DNA of 64,000 nt, taken from positions 310,001-374,000 of the forward strand of contig NZ_FTMJ01000003.1 of assembly GCF_900156095.1 (NCBI RefSeq), in the 5' to 3' direction. This document shows, one piece after another, positions 1 through 8,923 of the stretch. Below the pieces are notes generated by a model. The model searched no databases. It was not told where the DNA came from and worked only from the letters and a program-made list of their open reading frames with translations. The stretch comes from Aeromonas sp. RU39B (GTDB taxonomy: Bacteria > Pseudomonadota > Gammaproteobacteria > Enterobacterales > Aeromonadaceae). The translations under genes and the position numbers were made by a program. Position 1 is the stretch's first letter, and each line of letters begins with the position of its first letter.

Positions 1-1528
1 GCGGGCGCAGGGCCGGGAACAGGATCACGTCGCGAATGGTGTGGCTGTTGGTGAACAGCATCACCAGACGGTCAATACCGATACCCTGACCGGCAGTCGG
101 CGGCAGGCCGTGTTCCAGTGCCGTCACGAAGTCAGCGTCATAGAACATGGCTTCGTCGTCACCGGCTTCCTTCTGGGCCACCTGGGCACGGAAACGCTCG
201 GCTTGGTCTTCGGCATCGTTCAGCTCGGAGAAGCCGTTGGCCAGTTCGCGGCCACCGATGAAGAACTCGAAGCGATCGGTCACTTCCGGGTTCTCGTCGT
301 TACGACGGGCGAGCGGAGAAACAGCGGCCGGGTACTCGGTGATAAAGGTCGGTTGCAGCAGCATGTGCTCCACGGTCTCTTCGAAGATCGCGGTGATCAC
401 ATGACCCAGCTCCCAGCTCTTCATCAGTTCGATGTGCAGACGCTTGGCAACGGCGGTGGCCTTCTCCAGTGTGGAGAGGTCATCACGGGTCACATCCGGG
501 TTGAACTTCAGGATCGAATCAACCATAGAGAGGCGTTGGAACGGCTGACCGAAGTCGATCTCCAGACCCTCTTCACCCTCTTTGGCGTAACGGATCTTGG
601 TGTCGCCAAGGATGTCTTGCGCCAGCGTGCGCAGCATCTCTTCGGTCAGATCCATCAGGTCGATGTAGTCGGCGTAGGCCATATAGAACTCGAGCATGGT
701 GAACTCGGGGTTATGGCGAACCGAAATACCTTCGTTACGGAAGTTACGGTTGATCTCATACACGCGCTCGAAGCCACCCACCACCAGACGCTTGAGGTAG
801 AGCTCAGGCGCGATACGCAGGTACATGTCGATGTCCAGCGCATTGTGGTGAGTCACGAACGGACGAGCCGACGCGCCACCCGGGATGACTTGCATCATCG
901 GGGTTTCCACTTCCATGAACTGCTTGGCGTTCAGGAAGTTACGGATACCTTGAACCACCTTGGTACGCACCATGAAGGTCTTGCGCGACTCTTCGTTGGC
1001 AATGAGGTCAAGGTAACGTTGACGGCAGCGGGCTTCCTGATCGGTCAGACCCTTGTGCTTTTCCGGCAGCGGACGCAGCGCCTTGGTCAGCAGGCGGATG
1101 GTGGAGACGTGTACCGAGAGCTCACCGGTCTTGGTCTTGAACACGGTACCTTCGACACCGACGATGTCACCTAAGTCCCACTTCTTGAACTGTTCGTTGT
1201 AGAAGCCTTCCGGCAGGTCATCACGGGTCACGTAGACCTGGATCTTGCCAGCCATGTCCTGCAGGGTGGCAAATGCCGCTTTACCCATGATACGACGCGT
1301 CATGATCCGACCGGCAATTTTCACCCGTTTACCCAGAGCAGCCAGTTCTTCCTCAGATTTAGCGCCGAGCTCGGCGTGCAGTTCGCCGGAAAGGCTGTCA
1401 CGACGGAAGTCGTTGGGGAAGGGGTTGCCCTGCGCACGCAGCGCAGCAAGCTTGGAGCGACGCTCTGCCATCTCGTTGTTGAGTTCCTGGCCGAGCTCGA
1501 CTTCCGGAGTCATGGTTTGTTCAGACAT
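1..1528 (-). CDS. lysS: Lysyl-tRNA synthetase (class II), 3' end cut by window edge
   Basis: Cytoplasmic enzyme that charges tRNA-Lys with lysine using ATP. The minus strand reads open from ATG at 1528 (start MSEQTM) to the left edge, giving 509 codons. The last visible residues, VILFPALRP, match the usual C-terminus of the family, so only about three codons and the stop are missing. An N-terminal anticodon-binding OB-fold region is followed by class II motifs: RNFRNEG (motif 2) and [10 protein letters not shown] (motif 3). It lies 22 bp downstream of prfB on the same strand, the usual prfB-lysS pair, so the two are probably co-transcribed. Identification is secure; the true 3' end lies outside the window. 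Confidence 0.97.
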   Translation of the reverse strand, partial: MSEQTMTPEVELGQELNNEMAERRSKLAALRAQGNPFPNDFRRDSLSGELHAELGAKSEEELAALGKRVKIAGRIMTRRIMGKAAFATLQDMAGKIQVYVTRDDLPEGFYNEQFKKWDLGDIVGVEGTVFKTKTGELSVHVSTIRLLTKALRPLPEKHKGLTDQEARCRQRYLDLIANEESRKTFMVRTKVVQGIRNFLNAKQFMEVETPMMQVIPGGASARPFVTHHNALDIDMYLRIAPELYLKRLVVGGFERVYEINRNFRNEGISVRHNPEFTMLEFYMAYADYIDLMDLTEEMLRTLAQDILGDTKIRYAKEGEEGLEIDFGQPFQRLSMVDSILKFNPDVTRDDLSTLEKATAVAKRLHIELMKSWELGHVITAIFEETVEHMLLQPTFITEYPAAVSPLARRNDENPEVTDRFEFFIGGRELANGFSELNDAEDQAERFRAQVAQKEAGDDEAMFYDADFVTALEHGLPPTAGQGIGIDRLVMLFTNSHTIRDVILFPALRP

Positions 1529-1550
1529 GGTGATTCCTGATTGCTTCGTT

Positions 1551-2649
1551 TTACAGGCCTGATTTCAGGCTGGCTTCGATGAACTTGTCCAGATCCCCGT
1601 CCAGCACAGACTGGGTATTACGGGTTTCTACGCCGGTACGCAGATCCTTGATACGGGCATCATCCAGCACGTAGGAGCGGATCTGGCTACCCCAGCCGAT
1701 ATCGGACTTGGAGTCTTCCAGCGCCTGCTTCTCGGCATTCTGCTTCTGCAGCTCGTACTCATAGAGCTTGGCCTTGAGCTGCTTCATGCACTGATCTTTG
1801 TTTTTGTGCTGCGAGCGGTCGTTCTGGCACTGTACCACGATATTGGTAGGCAAGTGGGTGATACGAACCGCAGACTCGGTACGGTTTACGTGCTGACCAC
1901 CGGCACCAGAGGCGCGGTACACGTCGATACGCAGATCGGCCGGGTTGATCTCGATATCGATATCGTCATCCACTTCCGGATAGACGAACACCGAGCAGAA
2001 CGAGGTGTGGCGACGGCCACCGGAGTCGAACGGGGACTTACGCACCAAACGATGCACACCCGTTTCGGTACGCAGCCAGCCGTAGCCGTATTCGCCGGTG
2101 AACTTGATGGTGGCAGACTTGATACCGGCCACTTCCCCTTCGGAGCATTCAATCAGCTCCGGTTTAAAGCCGTGGGCATCACCCCAGCGCAGGTACATGC
2201 GCAGCACCATGTTGGCCCAGTCTTGCGCTTCGGTACCACCAGAGCCGGACTGGATGTCCAGATAGCAGTCAGACGCATCGTTGGGGCCGGAGAACATGCG
2301 GCGAAATTCCAGTTCGGCCAGCTTGGCTTCGAGCTCGTCGGCTTCGGCGACAGCTTCGTTGAAGGTCTCTTCATCTTCGCCTTCGACGGCGAGATCGACC
2401 AGCATGGCCACGTCATCAGCGCCACGGGTCAGGGTATCAATGGTCCCTACCACGTTTTCCAGGCTGACACGCTCTTTACCCAGTGCCTGGGCCCGCTCGG
2501 GCTCATTCCAGACATCAGGCTGTTCCAGTTCGGCATTGACTTCTTCCAGACGCTCTTTTTTGGCGTCGTAGTCAAAGATACCCCCTAAGAAGCTCGGTCC
2601 GCTCGGACAGCTCCTTAAGCTTGTTCAGTACGGGATTGACTTCAAACAT
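1551..2649 (-). CDS. prfB: Peptide chain release factor 2, made by programmed +1 frameshift
   Basis: RF2 recognises UGA and UAA stop codons and triggers peptidyl-tRNA hydrolysis on the ribosome. The gene is in two frames. Frame one starts at ATG 2649 (MFEVNPV) and ends at an in-frame UGA, codon 26, at 2572-2574. A +1 shift continues as GAC at 2571-2573 and runs to the stop at 1551, giving 365 residues, the same length as the E. coli protein. The anticodon-like SPF tripeptide falls at residues 205-207 and the catalytic GGQ at 250-252. A naive open frame begins only at residue 66 (position 2453) and would miss the N-terminus. lysS follows after 22 bp. In enterics recJ lies directly upstream, but here a chemoreceptor gene on the other strand intervenes. 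Confidence 0.98.
2571..2586 (-). promoter_or_regulatory. prfB autoregulatory +1 frameshift site
   Basis: On the minus strand the sequence reads AGGGGG-TAT-CTT-TGA-C. It contains an internal Shine-Dalgarno-like AGGGGG (2581-2586), the slippery CUU codon (2575-2577) and the UGA stop (2572-2574) followed by C. This is the conserved RF2 arrangement: low RF2 makes the ribosome pause at UGA and slip +1, restoring synthesis. Spacing and sequence match the well-studied E. coli site. Confidence 0.97.
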
Positions 2650-2814
2650 CGTTAGCAACTCTCGGAATCGATGTGCACAGAAAGCGAAGTATTCTAGCGA
2701 ATTGTGGAAGGAATAAACAGGCCTGACAGCAGGCACACAGGTCAAGGCCACACAATTTTTCTGTGATTGTCGAGCGGCTCCGTAGATAATGTCGCCGTCT
2801 TTATAGGGCGTACT

Positions 2815-2879
2815 ATTCAGTTTTTCTCTGAATGTCCGCTATATGCAGGACACAAGGCTGACTTTGTGGTCGAAAGACC
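2815..2879 (+). promoter_or_regulatory. Hairpin-rich 5' leader of the chemoreceptor gene
   Basis: Four adjacent inverted repeats precede the chemoreceptor start at 2913. They are ATTCAG/CTGAAT (2815-2820 with 2828-2833), TGTCC-GC/GC-A-GGACA (2833-2852), CACAAGG/CTTTGTG with a CTGA loop and one G-U pair (2851-2868), and GGTC-GAAA-GACC, a GNRA tetraloop hairpin (2868-2879). They lie 33-98 bases upstream of the start codon. They do not match the c-di-GMP-I riboswitch consensus as I know it. Function is unknown; the pairing is seen directly, a regulatory role is inference. Confidence 0.4.
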
Positions 2880-2912
2880 CTGTTAATGACAAGATCATAA
2901 GAAGAACCCTAT

Positions 2913-4784
2913 ATGAATAACCTGTCACTCAAGCAGAAAATTCTATTATCAGTGGCCCTGGCTCTATCGCTGGTCATTGCTCTATTATCCTGGAGAAGCT
3001 ATACAGGACAGAAAGAGATCCTGTTGCAAGGGGCTCACGAGCAGGCAGAGCGCCTGGGAACGCAGCAGGCTGGTCGCATCAGCGAATGGCTCTCTGCCCG
3101 TCAGGACGTGATCAAGGCGCTGGCTGCCAAAGCCTCTGCCACCCCGCTGGATGCACTGCAACAAGCACAAGTCTCCGGCCGTTTCCAGCTGACCTACTAC
3201 GGTGAAGCCACCGGCCAGATGCACGACTCCGATCCCACCATCAACCGTAGCGGTTACGATCCCCGCTCTCGCGGCTGGTATCAGGAAGCAAAAAACAAGG
3301 GCGCAGTGATCGTCACCCAACCCTACCTCGACGTCGCCTACAACATTTTGGTGGTGACCGTGGCCCAGCCGGTGGCTGGCGGTGTAGTGGGTGGTGACCT
3401 GTCGATCGCCTCTCTGGTGGAAGACGTCAACAAGATGGCCCTGCCGGCGGATGGCTTTGCCGTGCTGATGCACAAAGATGGCACCGTTATCGCCTACAAG
3501 GACGCCGCCAAGGCCATGAAACCGGCCACCGAGATCGACAACGATCTGACCAACGCCGTGATTGGACAAGCCAAGCTCAGCCACAACCTGATGCCGGTCT
3601 TCTTTGAAGGTGAAGGGCGTGACAAGCTGATGTGGGCCTCCGATGTGCCGGGCACCGACTGGCAGCTGGCACTGGTGCTGGACAAACAGACGCTGGAGGC
3701 ACCCATCTCCTCCCTGCTGTGGACCCAGCTCTCCATCGCACTGGTGGTACTGGTGGTCAGCATCGTCGCCATCTCTGCGTTGGTTGGCATGCTACTTGGT
3801 CCGCTCACCAAGGTATCCCGGGCATTGGCCAGGATTGCCGATGGTAACGGCGATCTGACCCAACGCATCAAGATCGACACCCGTGACGAAGTGGGTCAAC
3901 TGGCCGACAGTTTCAACCGTTTCGTCGGCAGCCAGCATCAGCTCATCACCCATATCCGACGTATGGCGCACGAGCTCGATGATGATGCCGAGCGCAGCCT
4001 GGTGACCAACCAGGAGGCGGTCAGCGAACTGCAGCGTCAGCAGCAGGAGGTGACCATGGTCGCCACTGCCGTCACCGAAATGGCCAGTGCCACCCAGGAG
4101 ATCGCCAACAACGCCGAGAGCACTGCCGCTGCCGCCCAGCAATCGGCCCAGAGCAGTGAACAGGGTAAGCAGCTGGTACACCAGACCCGCAAGTCCATCA
4201 ATGGTCTGGCAGAAGAGGTAGAGCAAGCCACGTCGGTCATCGGTGAACTGAGCCGTCATGCCCAGTCCATCTCCGGCATTCTCTCGACCATTCAGGGCAT
4301 CGCCGAGCAGACCAACCTGTTGGCACTGAACGCAGCCATTGAAGCGGCGCGTGCTGGTGAGCAGGGTCGTGGCTTTGCCGTGGTCGCTGATGAGGTGCGG
4401 GTGCTCTCCAAGCGTACCCAGGACTCCACTCAGGAGATCCACTCCACCATCGAGACCCTGCAGCAGACCACCAACCGTGCAGTCAGCCTGATGCAGACCA
4501 GCCAGCAGTTGGCAGGTAACAGCGTGCAGGATGCCGATGCGGCTGCCAAGGCGCTGGAAGAGATCACTCAGGCCATCGCAGTTATCTCCGACATGGCGGG
4601 CCAGATTGCTACCGCCGCCGAAGAGCAGACCCAGGTGACTGGTGAGATCACCCAAAACACCACCGCCATCAAGGATGTGACCGACGAGATCACTGCCGCC
4701 GCAATGCGCGATCTGGATCAGGCCCGCAACCTCAAGAGCCGTGCTAACGAGCTCAACAAGGAAGTGGCGACCTTTATCCTGTAA
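2913..4784 (+). CDS. Methyl-accepting chemotaxis protein with periplasmic Cache sensor
   Basis: Inner-membrane chemoreceptor that senses a periplasmic ligand and controls CheA. It has 623 residues. TM1 is about residues 9-27, followed by a periplasmic region with Cache-like features (RSRGWYQEA, then TQPYLD) and TM2 at about 270-292. A HAMP domain (about 293-346) and a long helical signalling domain follow, with the conserved hairpin tip containing [19 protein letters not shown] near 464-482. There is no C-terminal NWETF-type CheR/CheB tether. The ligand cannot be read from sequence. The gene is monocistronic, ends at a terminator and interrupts the usual recJ-prfB-lysS order. The ATG at 2913 has a weak purine-rich ribosome site. 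Confidence 0.93.
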   Translation: MNNLSLKQKILLSVALALSLVIALLSWRSYTGQKEILLQGAHEQAERLGTQQAGRISEWLSARQDVIKALAAKASATPLDALQQAQVSGRFQLTYYGEATGQMHDSDPTINRSGYDPRSRGWYQEAKNKGAVIVTQPYLDVAYNILVVTVAQPVAGGVVGGDLSIASLVEDVNKMALPADGFAVLMHKDGTVIAYKDAAKAMKPATEIDNDLTNAVIGQAKLSHNLMPVFFEGEGRDKLMWASDVPGTDWQLALVLDKQTLEAPISSLLWTQLSIALVVLVVSIVAISALVGMLLGPLTKVSRALARIADGNGDLTQRIKIDTRDEVGQLADSFNRFVGSQHQLITHIRRMAHELDDDAERSLVTNQEAVSELQRQQQEVTMVATAVTEMASATQEIANNAESTAAAAQQSAQSSEQGKQLVHQTRKSINGLAEEVEQATSVIGELSRHAQSISGILSTIQGIAEQTNLLALNAAIEAARAGEQGRGFAVVADEVRVLSKRTQDSTQEIHSTIETLQQTTNRAVSLMQTSQQLAGNSVQDADAAAKALEEITQAIAVISDMAGQIATAAEEQTQVTGEITQNTTAIKDVTDEITAAAMRDLDQARNLKSRANELNKEVATFIL

Positions 4785-4802
4785 CGGATGCCTCAAATAA
4801 GC

Positions 4803-4830
4803 AGCCCGGCAACTCGCCGGGCTTTTTATT
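4803..4830 (+). terminator. Terminator after the chemoreceptor gene
   Basis: AGCCCGGC (4803-4810), an AACTC loop and GCCGGGCT (4816-4823) form a perfect 8-bp stem followed by a T-run. It separates this gene from the convergent recJ. Confidence 0.85.
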
Positions 4831-4847
4831 GCTTGTTTATCAGAGTA

Positions 4848-6572
4848 TTACAAGGCTTCGAGGTGCTCCACCAGCAGCTGAACCGAGCGATTGCCGCGCC
4901 ATTCGTTGATATCAAGGCGATAGACCAGCCGCACCCGCTTGACCGTGGCATCCGGCCAGCGGCGCAGATCCACGCCAAAGGCGATGGCATCGAGCGCCAG
5001 ACCGGAATCGGTGCTGAGCACCAGCTTGAGGTGCTTTTCACCCACCAGGCGCTGCTGCACCAACGTGAACTCACCGTCAAACAGCGGCTCGGGGAAGGCT
5101 TGCCCCCAAGGGCCGGCGGCGCGGATCAGTTCGGCCATCTCGAGGCTCAGCTCATCATCAATCAGCGTGCCGTCGGTGAGCAGCTCTCCGGTCAGTAACT
5201 CGGGGGTCACCAGCTCGGCGATCACCGCTTCAAACGCGCTGCGAAACGCATCGATACGATCCTTGGGCAGCGACAAGCCGGCGGCCATGGCGTGACCGCC
5301 AAATTTGGTGATGATGCCGGGATAACGGGTATCGAGCAGCTCAAGGGCATCACGCAGGTGCACACCGGGGATGGAGCGCCCCGAGCCTTTAAATTCTGTT
5401 GCGCTGCTCTCGGCAAAGGCGATCACCGGCCGGTAGTACTTCTCCTTGACTTTGGAGGCTACCAGCCCGACCACGCCCTGGTGCCAGTCGGCCCGGTGCA
5501 GCACGATGCCACAAGGCACTTCCCCTTCACGAAACCGCAGCTGCTCGAGCGTCGCCAGCGCCTCTTGCTGCATGCCCAGCTCGATCTCTTTGCGCTCCTG
5601 ATTGAGGCTGTCCATCTCGACCGCCAGCTGGCGCGCCAGCGCCATGTCATCGCTGAGCAGACACGCCACGCCGAGCGACATGTCATCGAGCCGTCCCACC
5701 GCGTTAAGACGTGGACCGAGGGCAAAGCCGAGGTCAGCGGCGGTCAGGCGACGCGCATCACGGCGTGACACGTCAATCAGCGCCTGAATACCCGGTCGGC
5801 AGCGGCCGGCGCGAATACGCTGCAAGCCCTGATGCACCAGAATCCGGTTGTTACCGTCAAGCGCCACCACGTCCGCCACCGTGCCGAGCGCCACCAGATC
5901 GAGGTAATCGGCGACATTGGGTGTCTTCACGCCGCGCTCTTGATACCAACCGCTCTGCTTGAGGCGGGTATTGAGGGCAGCCATTAGATAAAACGCCACC
6001 CCGACGCCGGCCAACGACTTGGAGGCAAACGGGCAGCCACGCTGGTTGGGATTGACGATGGCATCGGCCTGCGGCAGCTCATTGCCCGGCAAGTGGTGAT
6101 CGGTGACCAGCACCTGCATACCGGCCGCCTTGGCCGCCGCGACCCCGGCGATGCTGGAGATGCCGTTATCCACCGTCATCAGCAGATCGCAGCCGCGCAT
6201 CACTGCCAACTCGACAATCTCGGGGGTGAGGCCATAGCCATATTCAAAGCGGTTGGGCACCAGAAAATCGACGTGGCGTGCCCCCATGGCGCGCAGCGCC
6301 AATACGCACAGCGCCGAGCTGGTCGCCCCATCGCAATCGAAATCCCCGACAATCAGGATACGCTGCTCAGCGCGCAGGGCGGTCTCGAGCAGCACAACGG
6401 CCTGCTCCATGCCCAACAGTTGCTGGGGAGGAAGCAGCGACGCCGCAGAGCGCTCGAGCAGGGCGGGATCATCCACACCGCGACTGGCAAGGATTTGGCG
6501 CAGCAAGGGATGGAGAGTTTCAGGCAGGTGGGAATCATCTACCCGGGGACGACGACGGATAAGCAGGCTCAT
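4848..6572 (-). CDS. recJ: Single-stranded-DNA-specific 5'-3' exonuclease RecJ
   Basis: Degrades single-stranded DNA 5' to 3' in recombination, mismatch repair and stalled-fork processing; a Mn/Mg-dependent DHH phosphoesterase. It has 574 residues, the usual length. Metal-binding motifs are visible: DFDCDG at 77-82, TVDNGIS near 133-139 and DHH at 158-160. The DHHA1 motif GGHAMAAG lies in the C-terminal half, followed by the RecJ OB-fold. The start MSLLIRRRP at 6572 is the natural one. In enterics it is co-directional with prfB-lysS; here a chemoreceptor on the opposite strand separates them. Confidence 0.97.
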   Translation of the reverse strand: MSLLIRRRPRVDDSHLPETLHPLLRQILASRGVDDPALLERSAASLLPPQQLLGMEQAVVLLETALRAEQRILIVGDFDCDGATSSALCVLALRAMGARHVDFLVPNRFEYGYGLTPEIVELAVMRGCDLLMTVDNGISSIAGVAAAKAAGMQVLVTDHHLPGNELPQADAIVNPNQRGCPFASKSLAGVGVAFYLMAALNTRLKQSGWYQERGVKTPNVADYLDLVALGTVADVVALDGNNRILVHQGLQRIRAGRCRPGIQALIDVSRRDARRLTAADLGFALGPRLNAVGRLDDMSLGVACLLSDDMALARQLAVEMDSLNQERKEIELGMQQEALATLEQLRFREGEVPCGIVLHRADWHQGVVGLVASKVKEKYYRPVIAFAESSATEFKGSGRSIPGVHLRDALELLDTRYPGIITKFGGHAMAAGLSLPKDRIDAFRSAFEAVIAELVTPELLTGELLTDGTLIDDELSLEMAELIRAAGPWGQAFPEPLFDGEFTLVQQRLVGEKHLKLVLSTDSGLALDAIAFGVDLRRWPDATVKRVRLVYRLDINEWRGNRSVQLLVEHLEAL

Positions 6573-6672
6573 GGACGGTCAGATTCTATAGGGGCCGAAG
6601 AAGTGGCTGCACGCCACCGGCAAACACGATGTAACGCAGGATCGCACTCCCACCGGTTTCTGGCAAATTCAA

Positions 6673-6700
6673 TTGGCTGGTCACTCAGTAGAAATGCTAT
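6673..6700 (+). promoter_or_regulatory. Possible sigma-70 promoter of mscL
   Basis: TTGGCT (6673-6678), a 16-base spacer and TGCTAT (6695-6700) lie about 80 bases before mscL. The match is moderate. The rest of the recJ-mscL gap (6573-6782) shows only a GCGATCGC palindrome near 6748. Confidence 0.35.
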
Positions 6701-6782
6701 CCAAATGGGTTCACTCCCTAGGCAAGCTGCCCGCCATGTGTGAGACTGCGATCGCTCATTATCAACATCTTTCGGAGGGACC

Positions 6783-7193
6783 ATGAGCCTGCTTCAAGAG
6801 TTCAAGGCGTTTGCTGCCCGCGGCAATGTCATCGACATGGCGGTCGGTATCATCATCGGCGCCGCATTTGGCAAGATTGTCTCCTCGTTCGTCGGGGATG
6901 TGATCATGCCGCCGATTGGCCTGCTGCTGGGCGGAGTGGATTTCAGCGATCTCTCCATCACGCTCAAGGCGGCAGAAGGCAGTGCCCCCGCCGTGGTCAT
7001 CGCCTACGGCAAATTTATCCAGACCATCGTGGATTTTCTGATCATCTCTTTTGCCATCTTTATGGGACTCAAGGCCATCAATACCCTCAAGCGCAACGAG
7101 GCCGAAGCGCCGGCCGAGCCGCCAGCCCCTACGCTGGATCAGAGCCTGCTAACCGAGATCCGCGACCTGCTCAAATCCCAACAGCCGAAATAA
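6783..7193 (+). CDS. mscL: Large-conductance mechanosensitive channel MscL
   Basis: Inner-membrane pentameric channel that opens under high membrane tension to release solutes during hypo-osmotic shock. It has 136 residues, the usual size. The N-terminal helix ([20 protein letters not shown]) leads into TM1 with the GxxxG-type gate segment ([11 protein letters not shown]), then a periplasmic loop, TM2 (about 75-97) and a charged C-terminal helix. A GGAGG ribosome site sits a few bases before ATG 6783. It is a single gene closed by its own terminator. Identification is certain by family similarity. Confidence 0.97.
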   Translation: MSLLQEFKAFAARGNVIDMAVGIIIGAAFGKIVSSFVGDVIMPPIGLLLGGVDFSDLSITLKAAEGSAPAVVIAYGKFIQTIVDFLIISFAIFMGLKAINTLKRNEAEAPAEPPAPTLDQSLLTEIRDLLKSQQPK

Positions 7194-7209
7194 GCGCGCT
7201 GAGCCCATG

Positions 7210-7237
7210 AAAAAAACGCCTGCTGGCGTTTTTTTCA
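7210..7237 (+). terminator. Terminator between mscL and xerD (bidirectional)
   Basis: A-rich tract, AACGCC-TGCT-GGCGTT stem-loop, then T-run. It is symmetrical enough to serve the convergent xerD as well. Confidence 0.85.
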
Positions 7238-7251
7238 TTCTGGCCTGGCCA

Positions 7252-8139
7252 TCAGGCTCGGGGATGGTGTTCGCCGTGCAATAGCTTGAGCCGCTCACCG
7301 GCGACGTGGGTATAAATCTGGGTGGTCGAGAGATCCGAGTGGCCGAGCAACATCTGCACCACGCGAAGGTCTGCCCCGTGATTGAGCAGATGGGTGGCGA
7401 AGGCGTGGCGCAGAGTGTGCGGCGAGAGTTCACCGGCAATCCCTGCGCGAATCGCATAGAGCTTGATGCGGTGCCAGAAGGTTTGCCGGGTCATCATGCG
7501 CCCCAGACGGGAGGGAAACACCACGTCGCTGCTGCCATCGGCAATCAGCAAGCCGCGCCCCTCACGATAGTAACGCTCGAGCCAGTACATCGCCTCCTCG
7601 CCCATCGGCACCAACCGCTCCTTGCTCCCCTTGCCCACCACCCGCACCACCCCTTGGCGCAGGCTGACATGCTCGGCGCACAGACCGACCAGCTCGGAGA
7701 CCCGCAGCCCGGTGGCGTACAAGAGTTCAAGCATCGCCTTGTCACGCAGCTCAATCGGGTCATCGAGCAGCGGTGCCGCAAGCAGGGCTTCGACCTCGGT
7801 CTCCGACAGATCGCCCGGCAGATGCTTGGGCAGTTTTGGCCCCTCAAGCAGCACGGTGGGATCGTCGCTGCGCAGCTTTTCCCGGTTGAGATATTGATAA
7901 AAGCGGCGCAGGGCACTTAAGAAACGGGCGGTGGAGGTGGCAGCAAAGCCTTGGTCGATACGCCAGGCCAGATAGTGCTGCAAGGTGTCGAGATCGGCCA
8001 GCAGCAGCGAGCTGCCCTCGGTATCGAGCCAGGTGGCGAACTTTTCCAGATCGGTACGATATGAGACCAACGTGTTATCGGACAGTCCGCGCTCCAGCCA
8101 CAGCACATCGAGAAATGAGGAGATCAGGGGGTGATTCAT
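7252..8139 (-). CDS. xerD: Site-specific tyrosine recombinase XerD
   Basis: Works with XerC at the dif site to resolve chromosome dimers, under FtsK control. It has 295 residues from ATG 8139 ([14 protein letters not shown]), which follows a GGAGG ribosome site. The frame is open to 8232, but the extra 31 residues are unlike XerD. Catalytic residues of the family are present: R146 (TGLRVSEL), K170 (GKGSK), H241 and R244 (HTLRH), H267 (LGH) and Tyr276 (TQIYTH). It is divergent from fldB, the same neighbour as in E. coli. Confidence 0.97.
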   Translation of the reverse strand: MNHPLISSFLDVLWLERGLSDNTLVSYRTDLEKFATWLDTEGSSLLLADLDTLQHYLAWRIDQGFAATSTARFLSALRRFYQYLNREKLRSDDPTVLLEGPKLPKHLPGDLSETEVEALLAAPLLDDPIELRDKAMLELLYATGLRVSELVGLCAEHVSLRQGVVRVVGKGSKERLVPMGEEAMYWLERYYREGRGLLIADGSSDVVFPSRLGRMMTRQTFWHRIKLYAIRAGIAGELSPHTLRHAFATHLLNHGADLRVVQMLLGHSDLSTTQIYTHVAGERLKLLHGEHHPRA

Positions 8140-8233
8140 GGCGCCTCCGCAGCAGTTGCCCCATTGTAACCGAGCCTGCAGGTCGCGGTGCATTTTGTTA
8201 ATATGGGGCCCCGTCCACAAGTCTGGCACCACG

Positions 8234-8752
8234 ATGAAGATTGGTCTGTTTTACGGCTCCACCACCTGTTACACCGAAATGGTGGCCGAGAAGATCCGCG
8301 ATCTGATTGGCCCCGAACTGGTCGATATTCACAACATCAAGGATGTCTCCCTGCAGCGGATGCGGGAGTACGACATTCTGATCCTCGGCATTTCCACCTG
8401 GGATTTCGGCGAACTGCAGGAGGACTGGGAGTCCCACTGGGATGAGCTCGACGGCGTCCACCTCGACGGCCAAATCATTGCACTGTTTGGCCTTGGCGAT
8501 CAGCTCGGCTATGGTGAGTGGTTCCAGGATGCCCTCGGCCTGCTGCACGACGTGCTGCTAACCAAACCGGTCAAACTGGTGGGCTACTGGCCCAACGAAG
8601 GCTACGAATTTGACGCATCCAAGGCGCTGATCGACGACGGTCGCCACTTTGTCGGCCTGGCGCTGGATGAGGCCAATCAGTACGATCAAACCGATACCCG
8701 CATCGCCCGCTGGGTCGAGCAGATCCTCAGCGAGATCCAGAGTCTGCTGTAA
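8234..8752 (+). CDS. fldB: Flavodoxin FldB
   Basis: Small FMN-binding electron carrier, 172 residues. The phosphate-binding loop YGSTTCYTE is at residues 7-15 near the N-terminus, and the flavodoxin fold motifs [12 protein letters not shown] and FGLGDQLGY follow. The start MKIGLFYGS at 8234 fits the family; the open frame extends upstream to 8138 without similarity. The divergent xerD neighbour supports FldB rather than FldA. The usual partner is a ferredoxin/flavodoxin-NADP reductase, and an fpr gene occurs at 59.8 kb in this window. Confidence 0.93.
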   Translation: MKIGLFYGSTTCYTEMVAEKIRDLIGPELVDIHNIKDVSLQRMREYDILILGISTWDFGELQEDWESHWDELDGVHLDGQIIALFGLGDQLGYGEWFQDALGLLHDVLLTKPVKLVGYWPNEGYEFDASKALIDDGRHFVGLALDEANQYDQTDTRIARWVEQILSEIQSLL

Positions 8753-8790
8753 GCGCCCACAGCTCGGCGCCATTGAGGGCATCGATAGTC

Positions 8791-8906
8791 CCAATCGCCC
8801 CGATTGGCCAAGGCCCCTTCGTGACAGCGGACGCCACCTCTGTCACTCTTTCGGATAACCCCTCTCACGGGCACGGTGGCGCCGCCATTGGCTGGCCGGC
8901 GCCAAT
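8791..8906 (+). promoter_or_regulatory. Three hairpins between fldB and the TldD-like gene
   Basis: Perfect inverted repeats CCAATCG/CGATTGG (8791-8797 with 8801-8807), GTGACAG/CTGTCAC (8821-8827 with 8840-8846) and ATTGGC/GCCAAT (8887-8892 with 8901-8906) fill the gap before the ribosome site of the next gene. None has a strong T-run. They may be a weak fldB terminator plus a structured leader; this reading is inference. Confidence 0.35.
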
Positions 8907-8923
8907 CAGACAAGGAGTTTTTC

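Noticed and set aside
41-1174. Long plus-strand open frame opposite lysS
   Set aside because: It is the antisense shadow of lysS; no domain, no ribosome site, and the minus strand encodes class II synthetase motifs.
1806-2588. Plus-strand open frame opposite prfB
   Set aside because: Antisense shadow of RF2, whose conserved residues and frameshift site are on the minus strand.
2815-2879. c-di-GMP-I riboswitch in the chemoreceptor leader
   Set aside because: The conserved GEMM-I blocks (GGGCAAACC, GACGCAAAGCC) are not present; only unassigned hairpins remain.
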